64,000 nt of DNA from Marinobacter sp. F4206. Its GTDB lineage: Bacteria; Pseudomonadota; Gammaproteobacteria; Pseudomonadales; Oleiphilaceae. Under the pieces are notes generated by a model. That model was not told where the DNA came from and ran no database searches. It saw nothing but the letters and a program-made list of their open reading frames with translations. Every line of letters starts with the position of its first letter. Position 1 is the first letter of the stretch. The stretch lies in NCBI RefSeq assembly GCF_019392195.1, contig NZ_JAHXKI010000004.1, positions 1-64,000 on the forward strand, given 5' to 3'. The position numbers and the translations under genes were made by a program. Positions 32,185 to 40,282 of this stretch are shown piece by piece.

Positions 32185-33650
32185 TCATGCACCGGCATGT
32201 TTTTCTTCTGGTTGGCCATGTAAAGAGACAGCATACTCCGGAACGCCTCGTCGGGGCTCAGGGACCTCAGAAAAGACTCGGTGATGTGTCGCTGCCACCG
32301 GGCGCCCGACACGTTGTTTTCAATGCGGCCTTCGATGATTCCCAGCAGGCGTTGAATTTCCGTCTCGTCCACGGCTGTTTTTTTCAATGCTTCCCGGGCG
32401 CGCGGCAGTAGCTCACGGGCCACGGTCAAGAGGGGCATATCCTGCAACTGAACCTGATCCTTGTGCGGCCAGATGATCTCTGCGTCGATGCCATATTTGG
32501 CTGCGCGGTAGAAATTGTGTTCGGTGTAATGGAAGGGGAGTATCGACGTCAGGTGGCGGATGTCATCAAGCACGGCGAGCGCAGCCCCGATCACGAACAG
32601 TCCGTTCGCACACATATCAACGGCAGTCGGCCCTGCCGGCATCGAGCGAATCTCGATGCGCAGATGACCGCCGTCTGCGTGATCAAAGATGGCCCGGTTC
32701 CAGGGCCATGTGGTGCCCTGGTGCAGTCGCATCTCGGCCAGTTTCGGCACCTCCCCACGGTCAATCACGGCCATGGGGTCTTCCTCCGACATCAGTGGAA
32801 TGATGGGGGGATACAGTGATGCGGAGGCCGCAAACAGTTCCCAGGCGCTGCGTACCCAGCCATTCCCGTAATAGACCCTAGGAGGATGGCGCCAGGTTTT
32901 ATAGTTAGGGGATCGGCTGTCGATGGATTGCTTGAACAGGGCAATGCGGGTTTCATCCCAGAGGTGGTGGCCAAACAGGCTGGGCGAATTGCTGGCCAGA
33001 GCCAGGACAATCGGCGTGACCAGTTGGACCGCATTGAAATAATCAGCAAAACGATGGGCAGGGACGCGCCAGTGCAGCTGGAACGAAGTGTTGGCGCCCT
33101 CCATGGTGACATCGTCGGCCTCCAGATCTATGACATCATTGCCACCGATGTGGATGCTGAATGGCTCACCTCGTTGTTCAAGCAGTGCTTTGGACAGGGC
33201 ATGGTAGCGGGGCTCGTCTGTCATCACCTCCGCGCTGATATCGGACTGGCGTAGTGTGGGCAGAATGCCGATCGGAACCAGTTCCCCATTCAGTGGTGCC
33301 GCGTGCTGGTTGATTTTTCTGATGGCAGCGAGCAGCTCCTGCTCTGTTCTGGCAAACGGGGCTCCCTTGAAAGCCTGGGGGCTGAGGTTGTATTCCAGGT
33401 TGAAGCGGTTGAGCTCAACGGTCAGTTGGGGGTCCTGAACCCTGGCGGCGATCTCCGTGTTGATGGGTTGAACGCACAGGTCCGGATTTACGATGTAGAA
33501 CTCGACCTCGGCACCAATGGAACTCTGGCCCTCGCCAAAGCCGGGCCGGTTCAGAAGACGAGTGAGCGCTTTAAGGTCCGTCCGGACCTTGGCAGCAAAA
33601 CGCTCAAACTCATCCGCCGAGAATTCCGTTTTATTGATCGACAGTCCCAC
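32166..33650 (-). CDS. Glutamate-cysteine ligase family (GCS2-type) protein
   Basis: 494 residues. GAEVEFYIVNPD (about residues 46-57), VELNRFNLEYNLSP, EGANTSFQLHWRV and HLRIEIRSMPAGPT are the ATP, metal and substrate blocks of the GCS2 carboxylate-amine ligase fold. These enzymes form gamma-glutamyl or similar amide bonds; this one is not a classical GshA and the acceptor is unknown. GTG start at 33650. Coupled to the AstE-like deacylase and divergent from an M14 peptidase, a grouping that suggests making and breaking of an amide-linked small peptide. Confidence 0.85.
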   Translation of the reverse strand: MGLSINKTEFSADEFERFAAKVRTDLKALTRLLNRPGFGEGQSSIGAEVEFYIVNPDLCVQPINTEIAARVQDPQLTVELNRFNLEYNLSPQAFKGAPFARTEQELLAAIRKINQHAAPLNGELVPIGILPTLRQSDISAEVMTDEPRYHALSKALLEQRGEPFSIHIGGNDVIDLEADDVTMEGANTSFQLHWRVPAHRFADYFNAVQLVTPIVLALASNSPSLFGHHLWDETRIALFKQSIDSRSPNYKTWRHPPRVYYGNGWVRSAWELFAASASLYPPIIPLMSEEDPMAVIDRGEVPKLAEMRLHQGTTWPWNRAIFDHADGGHLRIEIRSMPAGPTAVDMCANGLFVIGAALAVLDDIRHLTSILPFHYTEHNFYRAAKYGIDAEIIWPHKDQVQLQDMPLLTVARELLPRAREALKKTAVDETEIQRLLGIIEGRIENNVSGARWQRHITESFLRSLSPDEAFRSMLSLYMANQKKNMPVHEWTLSP

Positions 33651-33819
33651 GGTAACGTCGTCTCTAACGCCAACTTACTTTGATAGTAGTGGAAGATGCG
33701 CCCGGCACCAGCCCAAGAATACTTAACTGTGGCGGTATGGAGCCTGTTCAAAGAGGAAAGCGCCGCATTGATGCTAGAATGCCCGTCTGCATCCGCCATC
33801 ACTGGAGAAAATAATCGAT

Positions 33820-34743
33820 ATGAACACGGCTTCCGCCCCTTATCCAATCGGTACGCCCGGCACGCCCTGGGGCGATGTTGAACGTGCCGAGTGGTTGTCA
33901 CGACAGACCCGTCAACGCAGCTACGAGTCCGAGGTGTTGAGCGTGATTGAGCGCCTGCGCTCGGGCTTTGATGTGGAAGAGTATGGTCGTCTGAACTATG
34001 GCACCGACACCTATCCGCTGATGGCGATCCGCAGCCCTGACTGGCGGGACGATCTGCCTGTCGTGCTGATAACGGGCGGGGTACACGGTTATGAAACCAG
34101 CGGTGTACACGGCGCGCTGCAGTTCGTCGATCAGCATGCGGCGGATTACGCGGGCCGCGTCAACCTGCTGGTCGCACCCTGTGTCAGCCCCTGGGCGTAC
34201 GAGCGCATCCATCGCTGGAACGCGAACGCGGTTGACCCGAACCGCTCATTCTGCGCTGACAGTCCGGCTGAGGAGTCGGCGGCACTCATGCGACTGGTGG
34301 CGCCCGTCGCCGATCGTGCACTGCTGCATATCGACCTGCACGAGACCACCGATACCGACGAAACCGAGTTTCGCCCTGCGCTGGCCGCCCGTGACGGCAA
34401 GTCGTTCGAGCCCGGCGAGATTCCCGACGGTTTCTATCTGGTTGATGACAGCGAGAGCCCACAGCCTGAATTCCAGCAGGCGTTGATCGAGGCGGTGGAG
34501 CAGGTCACTCATATCGCTCCGGCTGATGACAACGGCGAGATCTTCGGCTCACCGGTGGTCGCTCGGGGTGTTATCCAGTACCCGCTCACACACCTGGGCC
34601 TGTGCGCCAGTATCACCAGAGCCCCCTACAGGACGACCACCGAGGTCTATCCCGACAGCCCTCGTGCGACCCCCGAGCAGTGCAATGCCGCTCAGGCTAT
34701 CGCAGTGTGCGCGGCGATCGACTATGCGCTGGCACGCCAGTAG
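33820..34743 (+). CDS. M14-family metallocarboxypeptidase
   Basis: 307 residues. Zinc site HGYETSGVHG (about residues 90-99, H-x-x-E) and LLHIDLHETTDTDE (second His, about 174); DPNRSF is the substrate-binding Asn-Arg pair. No signal peptide, so it acts in the cytoplasm, like peptidases that trim gamma-glutamyl or small peptides. It is divergent from the GCS2 ligase gene, 170 bases away. Confidence 0.86.
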   Translation: MNTASAPYPIGTPGTPWGDVERAEWLSRQTRQRSYESEVLSVIERLRSGFDVEEYGRLNYGTDTYPLMAIRSPDWRDDLPVVLITGGVHGYETSGVHGALQFVDQHAADYAGRVNLLVAPCVSPWAYERIHRWNANAVDPNRSFCADSPAEESAALMRLVAPVADRALLHIDLHETTDTDETEFRPALAARDGKSFEPGEIPDGFYLVDDSESPQPEFQQALIEAVEQVTHIAPADDNGEIFGSPVVARGVIQYPLTHLGLCASITRAPYRTTTEVYPDSPRATPEQCNAAQAIAVCAAIDYALARQ

Positions 34744-34746
34744 GGA

Positions 34747-34973
34747 AGGGCTACTGGTGGCAGGCATGGGGCTATTTCCTGCTGATCTTAAGTGCAGGTA
34801 TTGGCGGACGCGTATGGGCGGAACATCGTCATCCAGGGTTGACCGCTGAACGACAAGATATTGAAAACCACCAGAACGCAAAGGCCTGGGATAAGGCGCT
34901 TGCTCCGCTGATGGCAGTGAGTATCAGTTATCCCATGGTAATTGTGGCAGGGTTGGACCCCGGGATTTACTGA
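34747..34973 (+). pseudogene. C-terminal fragment of an isoprenylcysteine methyltransferase-like gene
   Basis: The frame reads GKGYWWQAWGYFLLILSAGI, then WAEHRHPGLTAERQDIE and KAWDKALAPLMAVSISYPMV before a stop at 34971-34973. This matches the central/C-terminal part of ICMT-type membrane methyltransferases (compare the intact relative at 51601), but there is no start or S-adenosylmethionine-binding C-terminal helix and the frame simply runs out of the preceding M14 gene in another frame. It is read as a truncated remnant. The 144 bases from here to the next gene hold nothing I can identify. Confidence 0.55.
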
Positions 34974-35117
34974 GAGAGTAGACTCTAAGGAGCACATCCA
35001 TCTCCTGACACTTCGCCCCAGCCGACGTTGCCGTATGCGGCCGGAGTGGAGTGTATGATCATTATGAGCGTTCAGACCCTCAACGCGCTTCCCCTGACCT
35101 GCGCACGGAGATTCCAG

Positions 35118-36539
35118 TCACTCCGTGATTGGCTGTGAAAGGATCCACAGGCTCAGCACAGTCAGTCCGACCATGCCAATCGTCATCGGGACCTGCGTGA
35201 GCGCGGCGCGCCGCGCGTCTTTGAAGAGCTGAAGTGCGCGCCGGTGTGCGACCAGAACGGAAAGCGCGTGCCCCGCGATCAGTGCCGTGAAGGCTACCCA
35301 CCAGATGTGTCTGGTTCCGATGACGCTGATGTCGATGGACCAGTTCCGCGTACCGAAGAGGTCCCAGCCCAGGCCGAACGGATCCGACGCGGCGGGGAAG
35401 ATTAGCTGGCCGGCGATCAGCAGGTATGAGACATAGTGCGAGAGATGGTAGGCGACTGCGATGGGCAGGAGCGTACCGACGAAGGCTCGCGCGAGCTGAC
35501 CGATCGTGAGTGTGCCGCCGGCCAGCGCCCGCATCAGCACGATCAAAAGCCAGTAGGCGCTGTAGAAGGCGGCAATGGTCGCCAGGAGGCCAATGGTGCG
35601 AATGACCTGAATCAAATCTGCGCCCTGACCGCGCAGCCACAGCAGCGGCGCTCGCAGGAACGGCGAGTTGCTCACGAAATCCAACACGCCGGCCCAGACG
35701 GGGGTCTCGGACAGGCCATCGAAGAGCACAATCCCGATGAGCCCCGTGACCAGCGCCACTTCGCCGCCAACCGGCGCTGACCTGCTGAGCAGGCCCTCGC
35801 CCGGTGGACGCACGCGCACTGCAGTGCCGCTGGCCACCGACAGCGGCGCGACCCGGCCAAGCACCGCGAAAATGCGGCTCAGGGGGTCTGCGACACGGAA
35901 CCACTGTTGCCCGAAGGCGAGCCCGCCGAGAAGCGCGACCACGAGATAGGTCATCACGAGCAGGCCCACCGTGTGCGGATCTTCCGACCAGTCCGATACC
36001 AGCTCAATCCAGGCGATCGCCAGCAGCCCTGCTGGCGCCATCAAGCCGGCGGCCCACGGAAGATTGGCCGAACTGCTCTGCCACGGCCGACCGACCGCCC
36101 ATGTCGAGAATGCCGCCAGTCTTCGAAAAGGGTCGATCTGCGGCCAGAGACAGACCACCAGGGCTGAGAACAGCACGAATCCTACCCACCAGATCACCCA
36201 GACCCAGACAGTCGCGAAATTGCGCATGGCCTCCTGCGGTCCGAAGAACGCTGCACCGAGCAGGACGGCGAGCACCAGCAGGCCGACAATGCCCAGCACC
36301 GTGGAAAGCGCGCGGCCAGCTTTGGCGGGGATCGGAATGTCCAGATGCATTGGGCGTGACAGCCCGGTACGGAGAAAGAGTAGTGCGCCGAGAAACGACG
36401 CCGCCACTGCCATCCCCGCTGCGGCAAGATACAGGCTGAGTGGCAGCGGCAGATCGTAACGGGCGCCAAACGCATGAGCGTTGACCTGCGACGCTGCCAG
36501 AACCGCCGTCGTAGCCACCGCCACCTGCCAGCGTGTCAC
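35118..36539 (-). CDS. Polytopic membrane protein of a three-gene operon
   Basis: 473 residues with about 11-12 hydrophobic segments; the first (VAVATTAVLAASQVNAHAFG) may be a signal-like helix. No transporter family signature is recognised, and few charged residues lie inside the helices apart from His/Trp-rich positions (YHLSHYVSYLLIAGQ, about 360-375). It starts with GTG that overlaps the stop of the cupredoxin-like gene by 4 bases (GTGA), so the two are translationally coupled. A role with the copper-type partner upstream is possible, for example electron transfer or metal handling, but is inference. Confidence 0.75.
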   Translation of the reverse strand: MTRWQVAVATTAVLAASQVNAHAFGARYDLPLPLSLYLAAAGMAVAASFLGALLFLRTGLSRPMHLDIPIPAKAGRALSTVLGIVGLLVLAVLLGAAFFGPQEAMRNFATVWVWVIWWVGFVLFSALVVCLWPQIDPFRRLAAFSTWAVGRPWQSSSANLPWAAGLMAPAGLLAIAWIELVSDWSEDPHTVGLLVMTYLVVALLGGLAFGQQWFRVADPLSRIFAVLGRVAPLSVASGTAVRVRPPGEGLLSRSAPVGGEVALVTGLIGIVLFDGLSETPVWAGVLDFVSNSPFLRAPLLWLRGQGADLIQVIRTIGLLATIAAFYSAYWLLIVLMRALAGGTLTIGQLARAFVGTLLPIAVAYHLSHYVSYLLIAGQLIFPAASDPFGLGWDLFGTRNWSIDISVIGTRHIWWVAFTALIAGHALSVLVAHRRALQLFKDARRAALTQVPMTIGMVGLTVLSLWILSQPITE

Positions 36540-36967
36540 TCAGGCCGAACCTCAAGGTAGGCGAGTGCGCTGTCGGTGCGGCCCAGAAGGTCTTGCATCC
36601 CGTGCGCCTCAATTGGGAAGCGGCCCGTATGATTGGCGCGAAAGCTCATGACAACCGGCGCCTCGCCGTCCACGACTCCTGACAGATCGTATCCGTGAAG
36701 GTGCAGTTCAACGCCAACCGGCGCGTGCAGGACCAGCCGGACGGTCGCGCCCTGGCGGACCACAATGGTGCCGACCGGCCCCTTCCCGAGTGTGCGCTCA
36801 ATCACGGTCACTCCGCTATCTGTGGTCTTGCCGGCAGGCTCGGGTACGGTCTTGAGCCCCTTTTCAATCGGCTGATGGTCGGTTGTTTCATGCGCCCAGC
36901 CGATCCCTGTCGACGCAAAAAGGAGGAGGATGCCTGTCATTGCGACCGCAAGTTTCTTCAGATACAT
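36536..36967 (-). CDS. Exported cupredoxin-like protein
   Basis: 143 residues with a signal peptide (about 1-26, ending GIGWAHA-like at WAH). The mature domain is beta-rich: VVRQGATVRLVLHAPVGVELHLHGYDLSGVVDG and ending in RFPIEAHGMQDLLGR, which resembles the cupredoxin fold with possible copper ligands (His-x-His, His-x2-Met). The full Cys/His/Met type-1 set is incomplete, because no Cys is present, so copper binding is uncertain. ATG 36967 follows GGAGGTG. Middle gene of the beta-propeller / cupredoxin-like / membrane protein operon. Confidence 0.72.
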   Translation of the reverse strand: MYLKKLAVAMTGILLLFASTGIGWAHETTDHQPIEKGLKTVPEPAGKTTDSGVTVIERTLGKGPVGTIVVRQGATVRLVLHAPVGVELHLHGYDLSGVVDGEAPVVMSFRANHTGRFPIEAHGMQDLLGRTDSALAYLEVRPE

Positions 36968-37022
36968 CGCCACCTCCGGAAGAGTTGCCGCGGCGCTGTC
37001 GATCCGGCGCCGCGGCATTCGC

Positions 37023-38207
37023 CTAGTGTCCGGCCAGGTGGTTCCACTCCGGCAATAGCGTGAGCGAGTTCGGATTAAACCCGGCATTCTTGAGGGTGTC
37101 CATGGAGGCGACTACCTCGCCGCGCTCAAGATCCACCACCGAGACCGAGCCGTCACTCATATCCGGCAGGTTGATGAACGAGTTCTGGACGAATCCGTAC
37201 CGGAAGTCAGGCGTGAATCCGACGTGGTGTGCACCGTCGGCCGTGGCGACCTGCTTCAGCAACTTCGGTTTGGTCGGGCCTTCCGAGATGTCGAAGATAT
37301 GCAGGTGACCCGGTTTCATGGCCGTCGTCACGTACATACGATCAGGGTTCTTGTCGTCGTTGAAGTAGATCTCAAGCGGCACAGTGGCACCATGCTCTGC
37401 GAAGTTGAAGATCGTCTCCCGACCGAACTCCTGCGAGTCCGTGTCCCAGACCAGCGCCTCGAGCGTATGACCGAACATGTTGGTCACGATCGCTGTCGCC
37501 GGCTCGGCACCTGGCACGAAGAACACCTCGACGGGCGCGACCTTGGACGGCGACTCGGCATCCGTCATCTTGATTTTGCCAAGCGGCTTGAGGTCAGAGG
37601 CACGCACCACCGAGACGAACTCGTCCGGGCTGGTCAGATCCGGCGTGATGGTCGAGGTGACCAGTATGCGATCGATCGCAGTATTGACGGCTAGGCCGTG
37701 CGGGTAGGTACCCGGCAGATCAATCTCGCCCACCACTTCGTCGCTCGCAACGTCACCGACGATCACCTTGCCAGAGCCCATGCAGGTCAGATACCAGCGC
37801 TCGTTCGCTTCGTCCAGAATCACGTCCTCGGCCACGTTGCATGGCGGCGTTTCAATCGTGGAGAGGCGATAGGGATTCTTCGTGAGATCAAGAACCTGAA
37901 GCGCAGGCTGTTGCAGACCGGTGATGTAGGCCTTGCTCATCGTTCGGTCGTAGAAGATGTGGTGTGCGACTGTTGCCGGGTCGATTGGAATATCCGATAC
38001 GATTTTTCCGAAATTCGGACTCTCCGGATCGACATCGACGATCGCCAGGCCCTCGCGTCGAGCTGTTTCACCAGATAACTTGAGGCTCTTGAGTTGGTCG
38101 GCGGGCTTACTCTCGTAATTCATGACTGCCAGGATTTCGGCCGTCACTGGGGCGACTGGGACGATTGCTGCCAAGGCAGCAATCGTCCAGGGGATTGCGG
38201 TTTTCAT
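37023..38207 (-). CDS. Exported beta-propeller protein
   Basis: 394 residues. Signal peptide at residues 1-23 (MKTAIPWTIAALAAIVPVA...A). The rest is a series of about six repeats of the YncE/PQQ-type WD-like propeller: segments such as YITGLQQPALQVLDLTKNPY, GKVIVGDVASDEVVGEIDL and GSVSVVDLERGEVVASMDTL each end in a strand with a small residue pair. Probably periplasmic; propellers of this kind often bind ligands or metals. ATG 38207 follows AGGAGGG. First gene of the operon that continues with the cupredoxin-like protein (56 bases downstream). Confidence 0.83.
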   Translation of the reverse strand: MKTAIPWTIAALAAIVPVAPVTAEILAVMNYESKPADQLKSLKLSGETARREGLAIVDVDPESPNFGKIVSDIPIDPATVAHHIFYDRTMSKAYITGLQQPALQVLDLTKNPYRLSTIETPPCNVAEDVILDEANERWYLTCMGSGKVIVGDVASDEVVGEIDLPGTYPHGLAVNTAIDRILVTSTITPDLTSPDEFVSVVRASDLKPLGKIKMTDAESPSKVAPVEVFFVPGAEPATAIVTNMFGHTLEALVWDTDSQEFGRETIFNFAEHGATVPLEIYFNDDKNPDRMYVTTAMKPGHLHIFDISEGPTKPKLLKQVATADGAHHVGFTPDFRYGFVQNSFINLPDMSDGSVSVVDLERGEVVASMDTLKNAGFNPNSLTLLPEWNHLAGH

Positions 38208-38456
38208 GATATGCCCTCCTGAATGGGGCACGACTAACCTGAGACAACCCCAGGCAGTCTCATAGAAGTATATAGCTCTCGCTGGCCGGGAAAGCAAAGC
38301 TCCCCACCGTCCTCGGCAACCAAGGAAAACCGGCAATCCGGAACAGATTGATTTTATACACGGAGAGTAGCGTGGGAACCTGGCGGGAAGGGTCGGGTAA
38401 CGATCCCTCATTTCCTCACTATACTGACATTTGACGAATGTAGAGGAGGACGTGAA

Positions 38457-38885
38457 ATGAAAAGGATCGCAATCGTTTTGTTTTCAGCTTTGGTGTTCGC
38501 GCCAGTCAATGCGTTCGCTGAGAGCATGACTTCAGAAGCCCCTGCAAATGCCGAAGTGTATTTCGTTGAGCCAAGCGATGGTGCGACGGTCGGGGGAACC
38601 TTCAAGGTCGTGTTTGGCCTACGGAATATGGACGTCGCGCCTGCGGGTGTCGAGAAAGAGGGTACCGGACACCACCATTTGTTGATTGATACTGAGGTAC
38701 CGTCTGATTTGAGCCAGCCGCTTCCAGCCACCGATCAAATCAAGCATTTCGGTGGTGGACAAACAGAGACCGAGCTTACGCTGCCGCCCGGTGAACATAC
38801 CTTGCAGTTGTTGCTGGGCAATTATGCGCATGTGCCGCACAGTGATCCGGTTGTCTCTGAGCAGATCACTATCACGGTGGAATGA
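38457..38885 (+). CDS. DUF4399 exported protein
   Basis: 142 residues. Signal peptide about 1-21 (KRIAIVLFSALVFAPVNAFA). The mature domain shows the DUF4399 pattern: VYFVEPSDGATVGGTFKVVF, GTGHHHLLIDTEVP (His-His-His), HFGGGQTETEL and LPPGEHTLQLLLGNYAHVPH, which is likely a small beta-sandwich whose His cluster could bind a metal. Function is not established. It leads a + strand run with the NTF2-like gene and the osmoprotectant transporter. Confidence 0.88.
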   Translation: MKRIAIVLFSALVFAPVNAFAESMTSEAPANAEVYFVEPSDGATVGGTFKVVFGLRNMDVAPAGVEKEGTGHHHLLIDTEVPSDLSQPLPATDQIKHFGGGQTETELTLPPGEHTLQLLLGNYAHVPHSDPVVSEQITITVE

Positions 38886-38942
38886 TTGAGTGTGGGGCTG
38901 GGGTATTGAGGATAGTCCCCGGCCTTGCAATGGAGTTGATTG

Positions 38943-39320
38943 ATGCAGCCTAAAGACATCGTGGCGCAGTTCATTGCGGGGATTAATGACCAGCGTTTTG
39001 ATGACGCAAAGGCCTTGCTGGCTGCTGACGGCTTCGAATACGTGGGCCCGAATATGCGTTTCCTTAGCCCGGATGACATGCTGGCCTACCAGTTCGGTAT
39101 GGCCGCTATCCAGAAAGACCTGATCATCCGTCAGCTCAGTGCTGACGGAGAGCATGTGTTCGCGATTCTGGATTACCGGACCCACTTCGAGCCGATTGGG
39201 GATGTTCGGCTCGCGGTCTGGTTCCGGGTCCGGAACGACAAAATCCAGACGGTTGAAACCTTCTACAATGCGGCAGTGGTCGAGAACATGCTGGGAGGCA
39301 ACTTACCATCAGCCGAATGA
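38943..39320 (+). CDS. NTF2-like (SnoaL-type) protein
   Basis: 125 residues from ATG 38943 (GGAG 8 bases upstream). Cone-shaped NTF2 fold: DIVAQFIAGINDQRFDDAKALLA at the start, then LDYRTHFEPIGDVRLAVWFRVRNDKIQTVETFY in the beta-sheet. Such proteins act as small-molecule isomerases/hydratases or binding domains. Its stop overlaps the start of the osmoprotectant-binding gene by 4 bases (ATGA), so it belongs to the same operon, yet it has no known role in that transporter. Confidence 0.82.
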   Translation: MQPKDIVAQFIAGINDQRFDDAKALLAADGFEYVGPNMRFLSPDDMLAYQFGMAAIQKDLIIRQLSADGEHVFAILDYRTHFEPIGDVRLAVWFRVRNDKIQTVETFYNAAVVENMLGGNLPSAE

Positions 39321-40279
39321 GTAAAAACAGAAACATACGCCAACGACCAAGAGGAATGGCCGTGCTTCCTATTTTCCGATTGCGCCGCGCAGCGGCATTC
39401 GTTTTTATGCTCACTGTCGGGCCGGCAATGGCCGCTGATCCGGTGGTGGTGTCGTCCAAGATCGATACCGAAGGTGCCGTGCTGGGCCAGATGGTGCTCC
39501 AATCCCTGGAAGAGGCCGGTATTCCGGTCGAGAACCGCCTCCAGCTGGGGGCAACCAACATTGTGCGTAATGCCATCAAGGCTGGCGAAATAGACCTCTA
39601 TCCGGAATACACCGGTAATGCAGCCTTTTTCCACGATCAGGCCGATCGGGATTTCTGGAGGGATCCAGACCAGGCTTATGAGCAGGCGGCCAGCCTCGAC
39701 AAGAAAGCGCACAACATCATCTGGCTGAAACCGGCTGAGGCCAACAACACCTGGGCCATGAGTGTGCGTGGAGATTTGGCACGGGATAATGGCTTGCAGA
39801 CGCTGGAAGATCTCGCGAACTATATCAATGACGGCGGTGCGTTCAAGTTTGCTGCCAGTGCCGAGTTTGTCGAATCAGCCAGTGCTCTGCCGGCTTTCCA
39901 GGAGGCTTACGGTTTTAACCTGGAGTCTGACCAGTTGCTCATCCTCTCCGGCGGCAACACCGCGGCGACGCTCAGGGCTGCTGCGCTGAATGACAACGAC
40001 GTGAACGGCGCTATGACCTACGGCACCGATGGCGGCCTTAATGCGCTTGATCTGAAGGTGATGGAAGATACCCTGGGGGTTCAACCGGTCTATCAGCCTG
40101 CGCCAATCGTACGCGCTGAAGTGCTGGAGACGTACCCGAAGATCCGTGAGGTACTTGAGCCCATCTTTGAATCCCTGGATCTGGAAACCCTCCAGCGCCT
40201 GAACGGACAGGTGGCGGTGAACGGTGCGCCGGCCGACAAGGTGGCCCGGGATTACCTGGACTCCCTGAACCGGGACTGA
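39317..40279 (+). CDS. osmF: Osmoprotectant ABC transporter substrate-binding protein
   Basis: 320 residues with a signal peptide (ends about residue 39, TVGPAMA-A, after an extended charged N-terminus). The mature domain is of the OpuAC/OsmF (YehZ) type: VVSSKIDTEGAVLGQMVLQS, GEIDLYPEYTGNA and YGTDGGLNALDLKVMED. It binds glycine betaine, choline or a similar quaternary amine in the periplasm for the importer encoded downstream. Translation is coupled to the NTF2-like gene. An alternative ATG 13 codons downstream would give a shorter signal peptide. Confidence 0.9.
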   Translation: MSKNRNIRQRPRGMAVLPIFRLRRAAAFVFMLTVGPAMAADPVVVSSKIDTEGAVLGQMVLQSLEEAGIPVENRLQLGATNIVRNAIKAGEIDLYPEYTGNAAFFHDQADRDFWRDPDQAYEQAASLDKKAHNIIWLKPAEANNTWAMSVRGDLARDNGLQTLEDLANYINDGGAFKFAASAEFVESASALPAFQEAYGFNLESDQLLILSGGNTAATLRAAALNDNDVNGAMTYGTDGGLNALDLKVMEDTLGVQPVYQPAPIVRAEVLETYPKIREVLEPIFESLDLETLQRLNGQVAVNGAPADKVARDYLDSLNRD

Positions 40280-40282
40280 GGT

